NCBI RefSeq assembly: GCF_002954225.1 | Contig: NZ_PPTH01000016.1 | Span: forward strand, 129,114 to 193,113 | Direction: 5' to 3' | From: Arthrobacter ruber | Lineage (GTDB): Bacteria > Actinomycetota > Actinomycetes > Actinomycetales > Micrococcaceae | DNA length: 64,000 nucleotides | Shown here: positions 7,436 through 16,049 of the stretch, piece after piece | Numbering within the stretch: the first letter of the stretch is position 1 | How the letters are laid out: every line of letters starts with the position of its first letter | The notes under the pieces: generated by a model | Databases searched by the model: none | What the model saw: only the letters and a program-made list of their open reading frames with translations | Told to the model about the DNA's origin: nothing | Position numbers and translations under genes: made by a program

Positions 7436-9586
7436 TCACCGGCCGTCGGACGAGAGACCCAGTGACGCGACGAGCGAGGCGAAGCGCTCGTTCCCGGCGA
7501 GATCCTCGACGAGGACGGCCCGGCCGTCGGCGTCGGCGAGCGGGATCCGCCAGTTGGGGTACTCGTTGTTGGTGCCGGGCTGGTTCTGGGTGCGACGTTC
7601 CCCGACGGCGTCCGCGAGCGCGACGCCCAGCAGCACCGAGGGGGTCTGCGCGATGAAGGCGTGGAGCGCCTCCACGGTCCGCGGGACGTCCTGCGTGCCC
7701 TCCGGCAACAGACCGCGCTCGCGCAGGAGGGCGAGGAACTTGTCCTGGACGGCGCGGTCCTCGGCCTGCTCCTCGGCCACAGGACGGCTGAGCAGACCGA
7801 GCCTCTCACGGAGCACCACGTGCTCCCCGGCGAGGTACCCGGCGCTCGGCGGGAGGTCGTGCACCGTCACGGTCGTCAGGCAGCCCTTGCGGTAGGCCTC
7901 GGGAGCCAGCGGGCCGTCCTCGTCCTGCTCGAACCAGAGGATCGAGGTGCCGAAGACACCGCGCTCGGCCAGGTACTCCTGCACGCCCGGCTCGAAGACA
8001 CCGAGGTCCTCGCCGACGACGACGGCGCCTGCCCGCTCGGCCTCCAGGACCAGGATGCCGATCAGCGCCCGGTGGTCGTAGTACACGTACGCCCCGGCGC
8101 CCGGCGCTGCGCCCTGCGGGATCCACCACAGGCGGAACAGCCCGAGGATGTGGTCCACGCGGATGCCGCCGGCATGGCGCAGGATGTTGCGCAGCATGTC
8201 GCGGAACGCCGCGTACCCGGATGCGGCGAGGCGTTCCGGATGCCATGGCGGCTGGCTCCAGTCCTGGCCGTGCTGGTTGAACATGTCCGGCGGAGCGCCC
8301 ACGCTGATACCCGACGCGAGCACGTGCTGCAGGGCCCAGGCGTCGGCACCGCTGGGGTGCACGCCCACCGCGAGGTCGTGCACCACGCCGATGGGCATCC
8401 CGGCACCGGTGGCCTCGAGCTGGGCCTCCTGCAGCTGCTCGTCCAGGAGCCACTGCAGCCACTCGTGGAACTCGATCCGTGCCGCATGACGTTCCGCGTA
8501 CTGCAGGGCACCCGGCGAGCCGGGACGGCCGACGTCGTCCCATTCCGGTGCGCCGGGCGGATAGGTCTCGGCGAGCGCCGACCACAGCGCGAAGTCGGTC
8601 AGCCCCTGCCCCTGGTGGGCGCGGTACGCGTCGAAGTCGTGCTGGCGCTGCTCGGCGCGCTTCACGGCGAAGACGAGCCCGAGCGCCTCGAGCTTCGCGG
8701 CATAGGACGAGTCGCGGTCCAGCATGTCGGTGGCCGTGTTCACCTCCGTGAACCCGGCGGCGAGCGCACCGACGCGCGCGCGGTCGGCGTCGTCCAGCCG
8801 TGCGTATTCGGGGATGTCCTCGATGCGCAGGTAGAGGGGGTGGAAGTAGCGGCGCGTCGTGGGCAGGTAGGGGGACGGTTCCACCGGCGGGACGGGCTCG
8901 GCCGCGTGCAGGGGGTTCACCAGGACGAAGCCCCCGCCGTGTTCCGCGGCGGCCTGTGCCAGCTGCCCGAGGTCGGAGAGGTCACCGATGCCCCACGATG
9001 CCGAGGAGCGGACGGAGTAGAGCTGCGCCATGAGGCCCCAGGTGCGGGAACCCATGAGCGCCGCCGTCGTGCTCAGCCGGTCCGGCGTGACGACGAAAGT
9101 GGAAGAGGTCTCCATACCGCCGATACGGGCGTGGACGGTGTGCCAGCCGAGGGGCAGGGCATGCGGGAGGGTGCCCTGCCGCCGTTCGACGTCGTGCCCG
9201 TCGATGCTGCGGGTGTCGGTGGCCTCACCGACCGTCCCCGTGTAGTGCACTCCGTCCTCGTCGACCGCCCAGAACTCCACGTCCGCTCCGGCGGGTACAT
9301 GGAGGACCACGGGCTCCACGTCGCTCTCACGCACCACGACGAGGGCGGGCAGCACCGAGCGCCAGGGTCCGTCCTCGACGTCCCTCCGCGCGGAGTCGAT
9401 CGCCGTGTCGGACGAGGCATCGACGCCGAGCGCCGCGAGGACGGTGACGAGGGTCTCCGGCGCCACGCGGGCGGGTTCGCCGTCCCATCCCTTGAAGGTG
9501 GTACCCACCCGGTGCGCCTCGGCGAGTTGCTCGAGGGGCGTGGGCGCCACCGGTTCTGCTTCTTCGTGCTGCGTCGTGTCGGCCAT
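7436..9586 (-). CDS. malQ: 4-alpha-glucanotransferase (amylomaltase, GH77)
   Basis: 716-aa disproportionating enzyme of maltodextrin and glycogen metabolism. It transfers alpha-1,4-glucan segments to glucose or maltodextrins in the cytoplasm. The GH77 catalytic barrel shows GGIRVDHILGLFRLWW (nucleophile Asp), VVGEDLGVFEP (acid/base Glu) and TVHDLPPSAGY (third acidic residue). The N-terminal 150 or so residues are the extra beta-sandwich region typical of the longer actinobacterial MalQ form. The start has TAGATT 6 nt before the ATG and no clear ribosome-binding site. The flavin oxidoreductase gene follows in the same direction. Confidence 0.96.
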   Translation of the reverse strand: MADTTQHEEAEPVAPTPLEQLAEAHRVGTTFKGWDGEPARVAPETLVTVLAALGVDASSDTAIDSARRDVEDGPWRSVLPALVVVRESDVEPVVLHVPAGADVEFWAVDEDGVHYTGTVGEATDTRSIDGHDVERRQGTLPHALPLGWHTVHARIGGMETSSTFVVTPDRLSTTAALMGSRTWGLMAQLYSVRSSASWGIGDLSDLGQLAQAAAEHGGGFVLVNPLHAAEPVPPVEPSPYLPTTRRYFHPLYLRIEDIPEYARLDDADRARVGALAAGFTEVNTATDMLDRDSSYAAKLEALGLVFAVKRAEQRQHDFDAYRAHQGQGLTDFALWSALAETYPPGAPEWDDVGRPGSPGALQYAERHAARIEFHEWLQWLLDEQLQEAQLEATGAGMPIGVVHDLAVGVHPSGADAWALQHVLASGISVGAPPDMFNQHGQDWSQPPWHPERLAASGYAAFRDMLRNILRHAGGIRVDHILGLFRLWWIPQGAAPGAGAYVYYDHRALIGILVLEAERAGAVVVGEDLGVFEPGVQEYLAERGVFGTSILWFEQDEDGPLAPEAYRKGCLTTVTVHDLPPSAGYLAGEHVVLRERLGLLSRPVAEEQAEDRAVQDKFLALLRERGLLPEGTQDVPRTVEALHAFIAQTPSVLLGVALADAVGERRTQNQPGTNNEYPNWRIPLADADGRAVLVEDLAGNERFASLVASLGLSSDGR

Positions 9587-9592
9587 GGTCCC

Positions 9593-9598
9593 AATCTA
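9593..9598 (-). promoter_or_regulatory. -10 box of a probable leaderless promoter (malQ)
   Basis: On the minus strand TAGATT sits exactly 6 nt before the malQ ATG, with GGGACC between them. Confidence 0.5.
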
Positions 9599-9857
9599 GG
9601 CGGGCATCGGGGGGCGTTGCATCCGCTGCCGCCCTCCACCGGCGATTTGACGGGCTTATCGGGGCGCCGGGCGCAGCCAGCAGCCCTGCCATCGGCGCAC
9701 AACCCGGCGCACGGCCCGCCGGCTGGGGCACCGCCCGCGGTGGCACTGTGGGCCCATTGCTTGTTTCCTCGAGTACGTGGTCCCTGCGGAGAGTGGCGGG
9801 CCGGGTAGTGCATCGGGACGTTCCGCGAGGGCGCGGGATGGGATGAGGGCTGAGGCC

Positions 9858-10331
9858 CTACCAGGTGTCCTTCGTGTAGGTGCTGTTCAACCGGGCGATC
9901 AGGAGTCCGAGCTTCTCCACGTCCTCCGGGTTCCAGCTGCGCATCAGCGCGGTGAAGGCCGAGCGCCTGCCGGTCTGGGCCGCGGTGAGTTGCTGCTGTC
10001 CGAGCGGGGTCAGCAGGACGCGCTGGGAGCGCGCGTCGGACGGGTCGAGCTGGCGGCTGACGAGACCCAGCCGCTCCAGGCCGGCGAGCTGCCTGCTCAC
10101 GGACGGCTTCCCTACACCGATGCTCGTCGCGATGTCCGTCGCCCGCAGGGACCCCTCCCGCTGTAGCAGCATCAGGATGCCGTACGCGGCCGGTTCCATC
10201 TCCGGGTGCACGTTCTTCGCGAGCGCGTGCGACGTGGTCCGCTCACGCCGCCACAGCACACTCGTCTGCTCCTCCAGCACCTCGATGGCGTGGTCGAAAT
10301 CGACGCCGTCAGCCCCTCTCGATGCATTCAT
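9858..10331 (-). CDS. MarR family transcriptional regulator
   Basis: 157-aa winged-helix regulator. SLRATDIATSIGVGKPSVSR followed by QLAGLERLGLVSRQ is the recognition helix region, and DARSQRVLLTPLGQQQL is the wing, both in classic MarR order. It lies 68 bp downstream of the MBL hydrolase gene in the same direction but has its own -10 box (TACGCT, 6 nt before ATG). An inverted pair ATACTCG ... CGAGTAT (10368-10374 and 10393-10399) between the two genes might be its operator. The target and ligand are unknown. The 271 bp between this gene's end and malQ holds no gene I can support beyond the malQ promoter. Confidence 0.9.
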   Translation of the reverse strand: MNASRGADGVDFDHAIEVLEEQTSVLWRRERTTSHALAKNVHPEMEPAAYGILMLLQREGSLRATDIATSIGVGKPSVSRQLAGLERLGLVSRQLDPSDARSQRVLLTPLGQQQLTAAQTGRRSAFTALMRSWNPEDVEKLGLLIARLNSTYTKDTW

Positions 10332-10337
10332 GGAGGA

Positions 10338-10343
10338 AGCGTA
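10338..10343 (-). promoter_or_regulatory. -10 box of a probable leaderless promoter (marR)
   Basis: TACGCT on the minus strand lies 6 nt before the MarR ATG. The intervening TCCTCC cannot act as a ribosome-binding site. Confidence 0.45.
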
Positions 10344-10399
10344 CAGACGCCGGTGGGCTCCGGAGCCATACTCGTGGGGAAGTTCTCAAAGTCGAGTAT

Positions 10400-11440
10400 T
10401 CAGGGCAGTGAATGCGTGCTCACGTAGTCCCGATGCATCGCGGTCTGGGTCAGCGCGGACAGCAGCTGGAACCCGTGCAGTCTGTCCCATCCGGCGGTCC
10501 AGGTCAGGCGCGACGCGATGTCCCAGATGGTCGGCTCGTCCAGGACCGACGCCACCTCCCGCGCACGCTTCAGCTGGTGGTCGGCGCACTCGGCGGCCCG
10601 CTGCCCGAGCCCGGTGAAGCGGTAGCCGTGTCCCGGCGCCGCCTCGTAGTGGCCGTAGGGGCGCAGGGCGTCCACCGAGGAGAGGTAGTCGGCCAGGGGG
10701 TTCGACGGCGTCGCTCCCCCGAGTCCCAGGCCCGGGAAGACCGTGGGCAGCACATGGTCCCCGGTGAAGAGGAGCCCGCGGTCGTCGTCCCGCAGGCAGA
10801 GGTGGCCGGCCGTGTGGCCGGGCGTGGCCATGACCGACACCCGGAACCCGGCGATCGGCAGGAGGTCCCCGTCGGCCAGTTCCCGGTCGACCGCCAGCAC
10901 CAGTCCTGCGGGAGACCGGTCCACGTGCTGGATCAGTTCGTCGCGGCGCGCTTCCGGGACACCCCATGCACGGAGCCGTTCGACAGCCTCGTCGGGGTCG
11001 AGAGTCCGGGTGTCGTGCTGTTCGAGGGCCCGGCGCTCCACGGCATGCATCGCCAGCTGCGCCCCGGACGCCGCGCGGAGCCTGGCCGCCATGCCCACAT
11101 GATCCGGATGCAGGTGCGTCCCGGTGATACCGGTGACGGCGTCGGCTCCTGGCGACCCGGTTCCTGGCGATCCGATTCCTGGCGCGCCGGTTCCCGACCT
11201 GCCGGGGACGATCTCGCCGAGCGCTGCGACGAGGCGGTCCCAGTTCTCGTCCGAGTCCCACCCAGGGTCGATGACGTGGACACCGCCATCGGCGCCCAGG
11301 AGCAGGTAGGTGAAGGAGTAGGCGAGGTGACCGCCCGGCATCGGTTGCGCGAGGGCCCAGACGTCGTCGCGCACACGCTCCAGGGGCGGGAGTTCACCGC
11401 GGGCGAGGGCGTCCATCGGTCGGGTACTGGTGGGGTGCAT
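10400..11440 (-). CDS. MBL-fold metallo-hydrolase
   Basis: 346-aa metallo-beta-lactamase-fold hydrolase. Metal ligands appear in HLHPDHVGMAARL (HxHxDH), the GHTAGHLCLR histidine, and FTGDHVLPTVFPGL with its Asp. The C-terminal helical part includes the RxR..E layout of the lactonase/thioesterase-like MBL group. The ATG at 11440 has GGGAGG upstream; the in-frame extension to 11563 is not needed. Just before HLHPDH the protein carries an unusual Gly/Ser/Pro/Thr insertion (GAPGIGSPGTGSPG). Its substrate is unknown. It is upstream of a marR gene in the same direction and divergent from the EAL gene. Confidence 0.88.
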   Translation of the reverse strand: MHPTSTRPMDALARGELPPLERVRDDVWALAQPMPGGHLAYSFTYLLLGADGGVHVIDPGWDSDENWDRLVAALGEIVPGRSGTGAPGIGSPGTGSPGADAVTGITGTHLHPDHVGMAARLRAASGAQLAMHAVERRALEQHDTRTLDPDEAVERLRAWGVPEARRDELIQHVDRSPAGLVLAVDRELADGDLLPIAGFRVSVMATPGHTAGHLCLRDDDRGLLFTGDHVLPTVFPGLGLGGATPSNPLADYLSSVDALRPYGHYEAAPGHGYRFTGLGQRAAECADHQLKRAREVASVLDEPTIWDIASRLTWTAGWDRLHGFQLLSALTQTAMHRDYVSTHSLP

Positions 11441-11628
11441 ACGTCCTCCCGGGTGTCTTCTCCCACCGTAGCGGTCGCAGCAGTCCCGCCGGCCGAACGG
11501 CATCGATGCCACCACAGCCGGCGAAGGAGCCGACGCGGGATCCGGGTTCCCGATCTTCCGCATGGCATGCGGGGTGGTGCCGCCGAGTGTGCCCTATGGT
11601 GGACGAGACCATTGAGGGGACCTTCTGC

Positions 11629-12396
11629 ATGACATGCAACGGCTGCGCGACATCTTCGAAACTCGACCTTGATTTCAGCATGGCCTTCCAGCCCATCTAC
11701 GACGCCGTCGATGAGCGCGTGTGGGGCTATGAGGCGCTGGTCAGGGGCTTGGCGGGCGAGGGGGCATTCGACGTCCTCTCACGGATCCTGCCGGAGCAGA
11801 AGTACCGCTTCGACCAGGACTGCCGGGTCAAGGCGATCGAGCTGGCGTCGCGCCTGTTCCCTGCGGGCGAAGAACTGAAGCTGTCGATCAACTTCATGCC
11901 GAATGCGGTGTACGAACCGGCCGCATGCCTCCGGGCGACACTGCTCGCGGCCGGGCGATGCAGCTTCCCGACATCGTCGATCATGTTCGAGTTCACCGAG
12001 AACGAGGAGGTCGCGGACACCGCCCACCTCACGAACATCATCACGGAGTACCGCAAGCACGGTTTCACCACCGCCATCGACGACTTCGGCGCCGGTCACG
12101 CAGGACTGGGGCTCCTGGTCGAGTTCCAGCCGGACCTGCTCAAGATCGACATGAAGCTCGTTCGAGGAATCGATGGCAGTCCTGCCCGCCAGGCCGTCGT
12201 CACCGGCATCCTCGGCATCGCCGGGACGCTCGGCATCACCGTGCTCGCCGAAGGCATCGAGACGGAGGCGGAGTTCCTGTTCCTGAAGGCAGCCGGTGTC
12301 CGCCTGTTCCAGGGGTACTGGTTCGCGAAGCCGGCTTTCGAGGAACTCCCCGAGGTACGTTTCGGGTCTGTTCCCGGCATCGGCGCAGTCGCCTAG
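11629..12396 (+). CDS. EAL-domain cyclic di-GMP phosphodiesterase
   Basis: 255-aa stand-alone EAL protein expected to hydrolyse c-di-GMP to pGpG in the cytoplasm. The catalytic set looks complete: YEALVRG, the Asn in LSINFMPNA, the Glu in EFTENEE, IDDFGAGHAGLGLL, LLKIDMKLVRGID, VLAEGIETEAE and LFQGYWFAKP. No sensor or GGDEF domain is attached, but the N-terminus begins MTCNGCATSSK with a CxxC that might bind a metal or sense redox. I chose the ATG at 11629 because GAGGGG lies 9 nt upstream; an alternative ATG is at 11596. It is divergent from the MBL gene and convergent with a GAF-ANTAR gene. Confidence 0.9.
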   Translation: MTCNGCATSSKLDLDFSMAFQPIYDAVDERVWGYEALVRGLAGEGAFDVLSRILPEQKYRFDQDCRVKAIELASRLFPAGEELKLSINFMPNAVYEPAACLRATLLAAGRCSFPTSSIMFEFTENEEVADTAHLTNIITEYRKHGFTTAIDDFGAGHAGLGLLVEFQPDLLKIDMKLVRGIDGSPARQAVVTGILGIAGTLGITVLAEGIETEAEFLFLKAAGVRLFQGYWFAKPAFEELPEVRFGSVPGIGAVA

Positions 12397-12569
12397 CAGG
12401 GCGCGCCCACCTCGTCCGGCCGCGAGTCCGGTCCACCACGCCACGGGTGCGTTTCTCTTCATCCGATACCGGACCCCGGTATGGGCCGGCCTCACCGTAC
12501 AGCCTGTGCCACCGATGAGGGAGCTGCTCTGCCCCGAACGTCACCAACGGAAACGGCGCGGGACGCGGG

Positions 12570-13340
12570 TCAGCGCCTGAGGCTCGAGACGCTCTCATCT
12601 CCGCCGAGGAGCTCCCCGCTACTGATGAGGTGATCGACGACCTTCCGGAGTTTCGTGTTGGTCCGCTGGCTGGCCGCCGACAGGGCGATGAAGGCCTGCG
12701 GGCCGCTGATCCTGTGCCGTTCCATCAGGATGCCCTTGGCCTGGCCGATGAGGTCCCTGGAGTCCACCGCTTCCCTGAGCTGCCGGGATTCCTCGGCCTC
12801 GGCGAACGCGACGGCGGCATGGGAGGCGACCAGCAGGCCGATGTTCTCCGATTCGTCGGTGAAGGCATCCGCCTCGTACGAGTACAGGTTCAGGGCGCCG
12901 AGATCATCACCGGTCACCCAGATCTGGACCGAGAGCATCCCGCGGGCGCCCGCCTCGCTGGCGCGGCGGGCGAACAGGGGCCAGCGGTCTTCGGTTGCCA
13001 TGTCCGGGACGCGGACCGTGCGGTGTTCGTACGCCGCCTCCAGGCACGGGCCCTCGTTCGTCTCCATCTGGAGCGCGTCGATGCGCTTGGGAAGATCACT
13101 CGAGGGGGCGCGGGAACCGATGTTCTTGCGGCCCTGGACCACGCTGACCGAGCCCTCGTCGGCTCCCGGAACCAGCTCCAGGGCTGCGCGGACGAAGCCT
13201 GCGAGGATGGCGTCCCCGTCCGGCTCCTGCTGCAGCGACCGGGCGAGTTCCGCCAATTCGGTGGCGAGATCGCGGTCCCGCTCCACTCCGCCATGGTGGG
13301 AGGACGGCATACCCCGGCCCACGGCCGGCTGCCCGCTCAT
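12570..13340 (-). CDS. GAF-ANTAR antitermination regulator
   Basis: About 256 aa. A GAF sensor domain (roughly residues 20-175; LVPGADEGSVSVVQ, MLSVQIWVTGDDLGALNLY) is followed by a C-terminal ANTAR RNA-binding domain (SRDLIGQAKGILMERHRISG, QAFIALSAASQRTNTKLRKV). Known ANTAR proteins bind paired hairpins in nascent mRNA and block termination. The GAF ligand and target RNAs here are unknown. The start is uncertain: ATG at 13340 or 13310, neither with a strong ribosome-binding site. Upstream there are 335 bp (13341-13675) without a gene I can support. It is one of three ANTAR genes in the window. Confidence 0.9.
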   Translation of the reverse strand: MSGQPAVGRGMPSSHHGGVERDRDLATELAELARSLQQEPDGDAILAGFVRAALELVPGADEGSVSVVQGRKNIGSRAPSSDLPKRIDALQMETNEGPCLEAAYEHRTVRVPDMATEDRWPLFARRASEAGARGMLSVQIWVTGDDLGALNLYSYEADAFTDESENIGLLVASHAAVAFAEAEESRQLREAVDSRDLIGQAKGILMERHRISGPQAFIALSAASQRTNTKLRKVVDHLISSGELLGGDESVSSLRR

Positions 13341-13675
13341 CGGTCGCCCGCCCGAGCCATCGCATCGTCGCCGGCTGCTACTTCCTGCGGTAAAGGCCTC
13401 TGCTCGCTCATCCCGCCAGTGTGCCAGACAGTTCGTCACAGGGCGGAGTGTCGAGCTGTGATGCACGACAGGTTGCACACCTCCATGTCGTCGCCACCAC
13501 GCACTACCGGGCCGCTGGACAGGCACGCCATCGTGGAGCCTGCCCCGACGGTGCCCCACACCGCACCCCTGGCCCTGTAGTCGAGGCGGACGACAGGATG
13601 GCCGGGGTGTCCCTCACCGGCTGGTCTGCCGCGCCGGACATCGGTCGGGCGCACATCAGCGACCATGGCGGGCGG

Positions 13676-14062
13676 TCAGGACGCGTGCGGGCAACCCGTG
13701 AGCCAGCGGAGAGCATTGTCCTGGTGCTGGAAGTACCTGGTGGGATAGGGCGGATCGTGGACTTCCGTGAAGAAGTCGGCGATGGCCTTGTCGACAGCGG
13801 ATGGACCGACGATGGCCATGGCTGCGATGTTCAGGTTCTTGGCGAATCTCAGAAGTGCGTTCCGGGTCAGGGTCACCATTCCGTTGAGTTCGACGAGCAT
13901 CGGCGGGCATACATCCCCGCTGATGGTGTCGGCACGCTCGATGAGAGAGACAGCATCCGCGTCAGCGACGCTCGTGCCGTCGAGCCATTCGATCCACAGC
14001 ACTCCATCGCGCATCGTCGCGGTGAATGCCTCCACCGTCTCGTGTGGTTGCTTGCTGATCAT
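13676..14062 (-). CDS. STAS/SpoIIAA-like domain protein
   Basis: 128-aa single-domain cytoplasmic protein. Alternating beta and alpha stretches (VLWIEWLDGTSVADADAVSL, CPPMLVELNGMVTLT, NIAAMAIVGPSAVDKAIADF) resemble the STAS/SpoIIAA-like fold found in actinobacterial proteins of unknown role. The C-terminus PPYPTRYFQHQDNALRWL matches the C-terminal part of the second such protein in this window (35357-35809: AVYPGEYFTDEVMALRWL). The ATG at 14062 has AAGGGGGG and AGGA upstream. STAS proteins often act as phosphorylatable switches in sigma-factor control, but the DSxG site of classical anti-anti-sigma factors is not obvious here. The 388 bp upstream (14063-14450) is the divergent promoter region with the GH6 gene. 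Confidence 0.72.
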   Translation of the reverse strand: MISKQPHETVEAFTATMRDGVLWIEWLDGTSVADADAVSLIERADTISGDVCPPMLVELNGMVTLTRNALLRFAKNLNIAAMAIVGPSAVDKAIADFFTEVHDPPYPTRYFQHQDNALRWLTGCPHAS

Positions 14063-14450
14063 CGTCCTGCCCCCCTTGATCGACGTGATCTGTCCATCGT
14101 CGCGCATTCCTGGCTCCACGGAGTCATCACGCCGGGTGCGACTGTTGCGGTCAAGGGCTGATGCGGCCCTGCCCTGTCCTCCGTCCGACCCGAGTCGACG
14201 CGCTCCGGTCGGACGAATCCCTCCCGCAGGTTCAGGTGTTGTCCATCGCGTCTTCCGAAACGGAAGATCCCCCGGCCGCCCTTGACAGCCGCAGGTTTCT
14301 GCCAGTTTTCCGCTTTCACTTCTGAAACACCTGTACCACGTATTACGAATATCTAGTCGTCCCGGGATCGCCCCAGCCAGCTGTCGCCTCGACCCTGCGA
14401 CTCCACCGGGCCTCAGACCATCCGACCCGCAGCACACGTAAGGAAGCATC

Positions 14451-15902
14451 ATGCCCCTCGAGTTCAAGAAGATCGTTGCACTGGCAGCCGTCGGGGCGAT
14501 GGTCAGTGCCTCCGGTGCTGCGGCGGCCACCGACCTCAAGGCCCCCGACTTCAGAGTTCCGTGCGCTACTGCCGACGCGACGTGCCTGGCCCAGCGGCTC
14601 ACCGCCGTCGAAGCATGGATCGAGGCGAACGACAAGGACGCTTCCGCGCCCAGCCCCAGCCCTAGCGCCACCCCCAGCCCCAGCGCCTCACCCAGCGCCC
14701 GCCCGAGTCCTGGCCCTTCACCGATCACGGCACCGGCTACCTGGGACACGTCGATCAGCTACGGGTCGGCAGTTGACGGAAAAGCGACTCCACTCACCGT
14801 GTCCGTCACTTCACCCTCGGGGTCACAGGCGAACAGGGTCGTCTACGTGGAGGCATGGCAGAACGATGCCAGGAAGGCGGACGTCTTCCTGGAGGGCCGG
14901 GACCTTACTGGAACGACGGCCCAGAACCTCACCCTTCCGGCCCTCCCTGCGGGGGTCTACGAACTCCGGGTCATGGTGTTCGACGGACCTCCCGCGGGCT
15001 CGTACGCGTGGGGGGCGATGCGGTTCACCTCGATCGAACAGGACCTCACTGTTGCTGCAGGGTCAGTACCGCCGTCCTCGACCGCGCGCGTCCTGTACGA
15101 CGGCCCTGGACAGGTGGACCAGTTCTCCGGATACGACATCCTGAAAACCACGCCGACGGCACGCTGGTACACAGGCGGCGCGCCTGAGGAGGCTCAGGCC
15201 GATATTCGACAGCAGGTGAGCGCGGCGAACGGGAAGGTCGTCAGCCTGCTCGTCTACAACGCACCCATCCGGGACATCGGCAGCTACTCCGCAGGCGGTG
15301 CGGCGAACCCCGGCGCCTACAGGGCGTGGATCGACGGCGTTGCTGCTGGAATCGGCACCGCTCCTGTCATCGTCTCCGTGGAGCCGGATGCCCTCGGCCA
15401 CCTCGGAGAACTCCCAGCCGCCCAGCAGACCGAGCGCGTCGAGTCCATCCGGTACGCGGTACAGAAGCTGAAGGCGAATCCGAACGCGAAGGTCTACGTC
15501 GACGCTTCCAACTGGGTCGACCCGGCGGAGATGGCGAACCGCATCAAGCGGAGCATCCCGGCAGGAGTCGCCATCGACGGCATCAGTGTGAACGTGTCCG
15601 CGTACAACTCGAACGCCTCCATCATCGACTACGGAAACAAGGTCATCTCGGCCGCGGGGCTTCCGTGGAAGATGATCGTGGATACGAGCCGCAACGGGGT
15701 CGCCACGGCAACCACGTGGTGCAACCCCTCCGGACAGGGACTGGGCAAGCTCCCGACCCTCACCCCCGGCGTCCAGAATGTCGATGCCTTCCTCTGGCTC
15801 AAGGCTCCCGGCGAGTCGGACGGCACCTGCAACGGCGGACCCGGCGCCGGCACGTTCTTCCCCGAACGGGCTCAGGAGCTCATCAGCAACGCCCGGTTCT
15901 AG
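14451..15902 (+). CDS. Secreted glycoside hydrolase family 6 (cellulase)
   Basis: 483-aa exported beta-1,4-glucanase. Residues 1-26 form a Sec signal peptide ending SGAAAA. A short Cys-containing helix (C38...C45) is followed by a Ser/Pro linker (about 65-92), a beta-sandwich-like region (97-200) and a GH6 catalytic domain (about 213-483). Catalytic motifs: YNAPIRDIGSYSAGG (D275), SVEPDALGHL (D313, general acid), VDTSRNG, and WLKAPGESDGTC. GH6 enzymes usually have RDCG, but here the cysteine is isoleucine, so that disulfide is missing. AAGGAAG upstream of the ATG is the ribosome-binding site. It would cut cellulose outside the cell. The neighbouring GH43-like gene suggests plant-polysaccharide use. 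Confidence 0.93.
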   Translation: MPLEFKKIVALAAVGAMVSASGAAAATDLKAPDFRVPCATADATCLAQRLTAVEAWIEANDKDASAPSPSPSATPSPSASPSARPSPGPSPITAPATWDTSISYGSAVDGKATPLTVSVTSPSGSQANRVVYVEAWQNDARKADVFLEGRDLTGTTAQNLTLPALPAGVYELRVMVFDGPPAGSYAWGAMRFTSIEQDLTVAAGSVPPSSTARVLYDGPGQVDQFSGYDILKTTPTARWYTGGAPEEAQADIRQQVSAANGKVVSLLVYNAPIRDIGSYSAGGAANPGAYRAWIDGVAAGIGTAPVIVSVEPDALGHLGELPAAQQTERVESIRYAVQKLKANPNAKVYVDASNWVDPAEMANRIKRSIPAGVAIDGISVNVSAYNSNASIIDYGNKVISAAGLPWKMIVDTSRNGVATATTWCNPSGQGLGKLPTLTPGVQNVDAFLWLKAPGESDGTCNGGPGAGTFFPERAQELISNARF

Positions 15903-16049
15903 CCCGGGAGAACCGCCGTTCGCCCGACTCCTCGCCCCAGCAGAAGTGGGCCTCCACCCGGACGGATCGTCTGCGAAGAAGATCGGTGCGCCATGCCCCT
16001 CGGGTGGCCCCGGGAAGCTCCTCATTCTCAGATGGTAGCTACGAGGCCG

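Noticed and set aside
10368..10399. Inverted repeat ATACTCG...CGAGTAT as a firm MarR operator
   Set aside because: The arms are short and far apart, and part overlaps the end of the MBL gene region. I note it as a possibility only.
13436..13666. 76-aa minus-strand open frame between GAF-ANTAR and STAS-like genes
   Set aside because: No ribosome-binding site, no motif and no paralog; more likely leader or promoter DNA.
14063..14450. CebR-type cellulose operator upstream of GH6
   Set aside because: No TGGGAGCGCTCCCA-like palindrome is present; only a short CGTATTACG near 14339, too weak to call.
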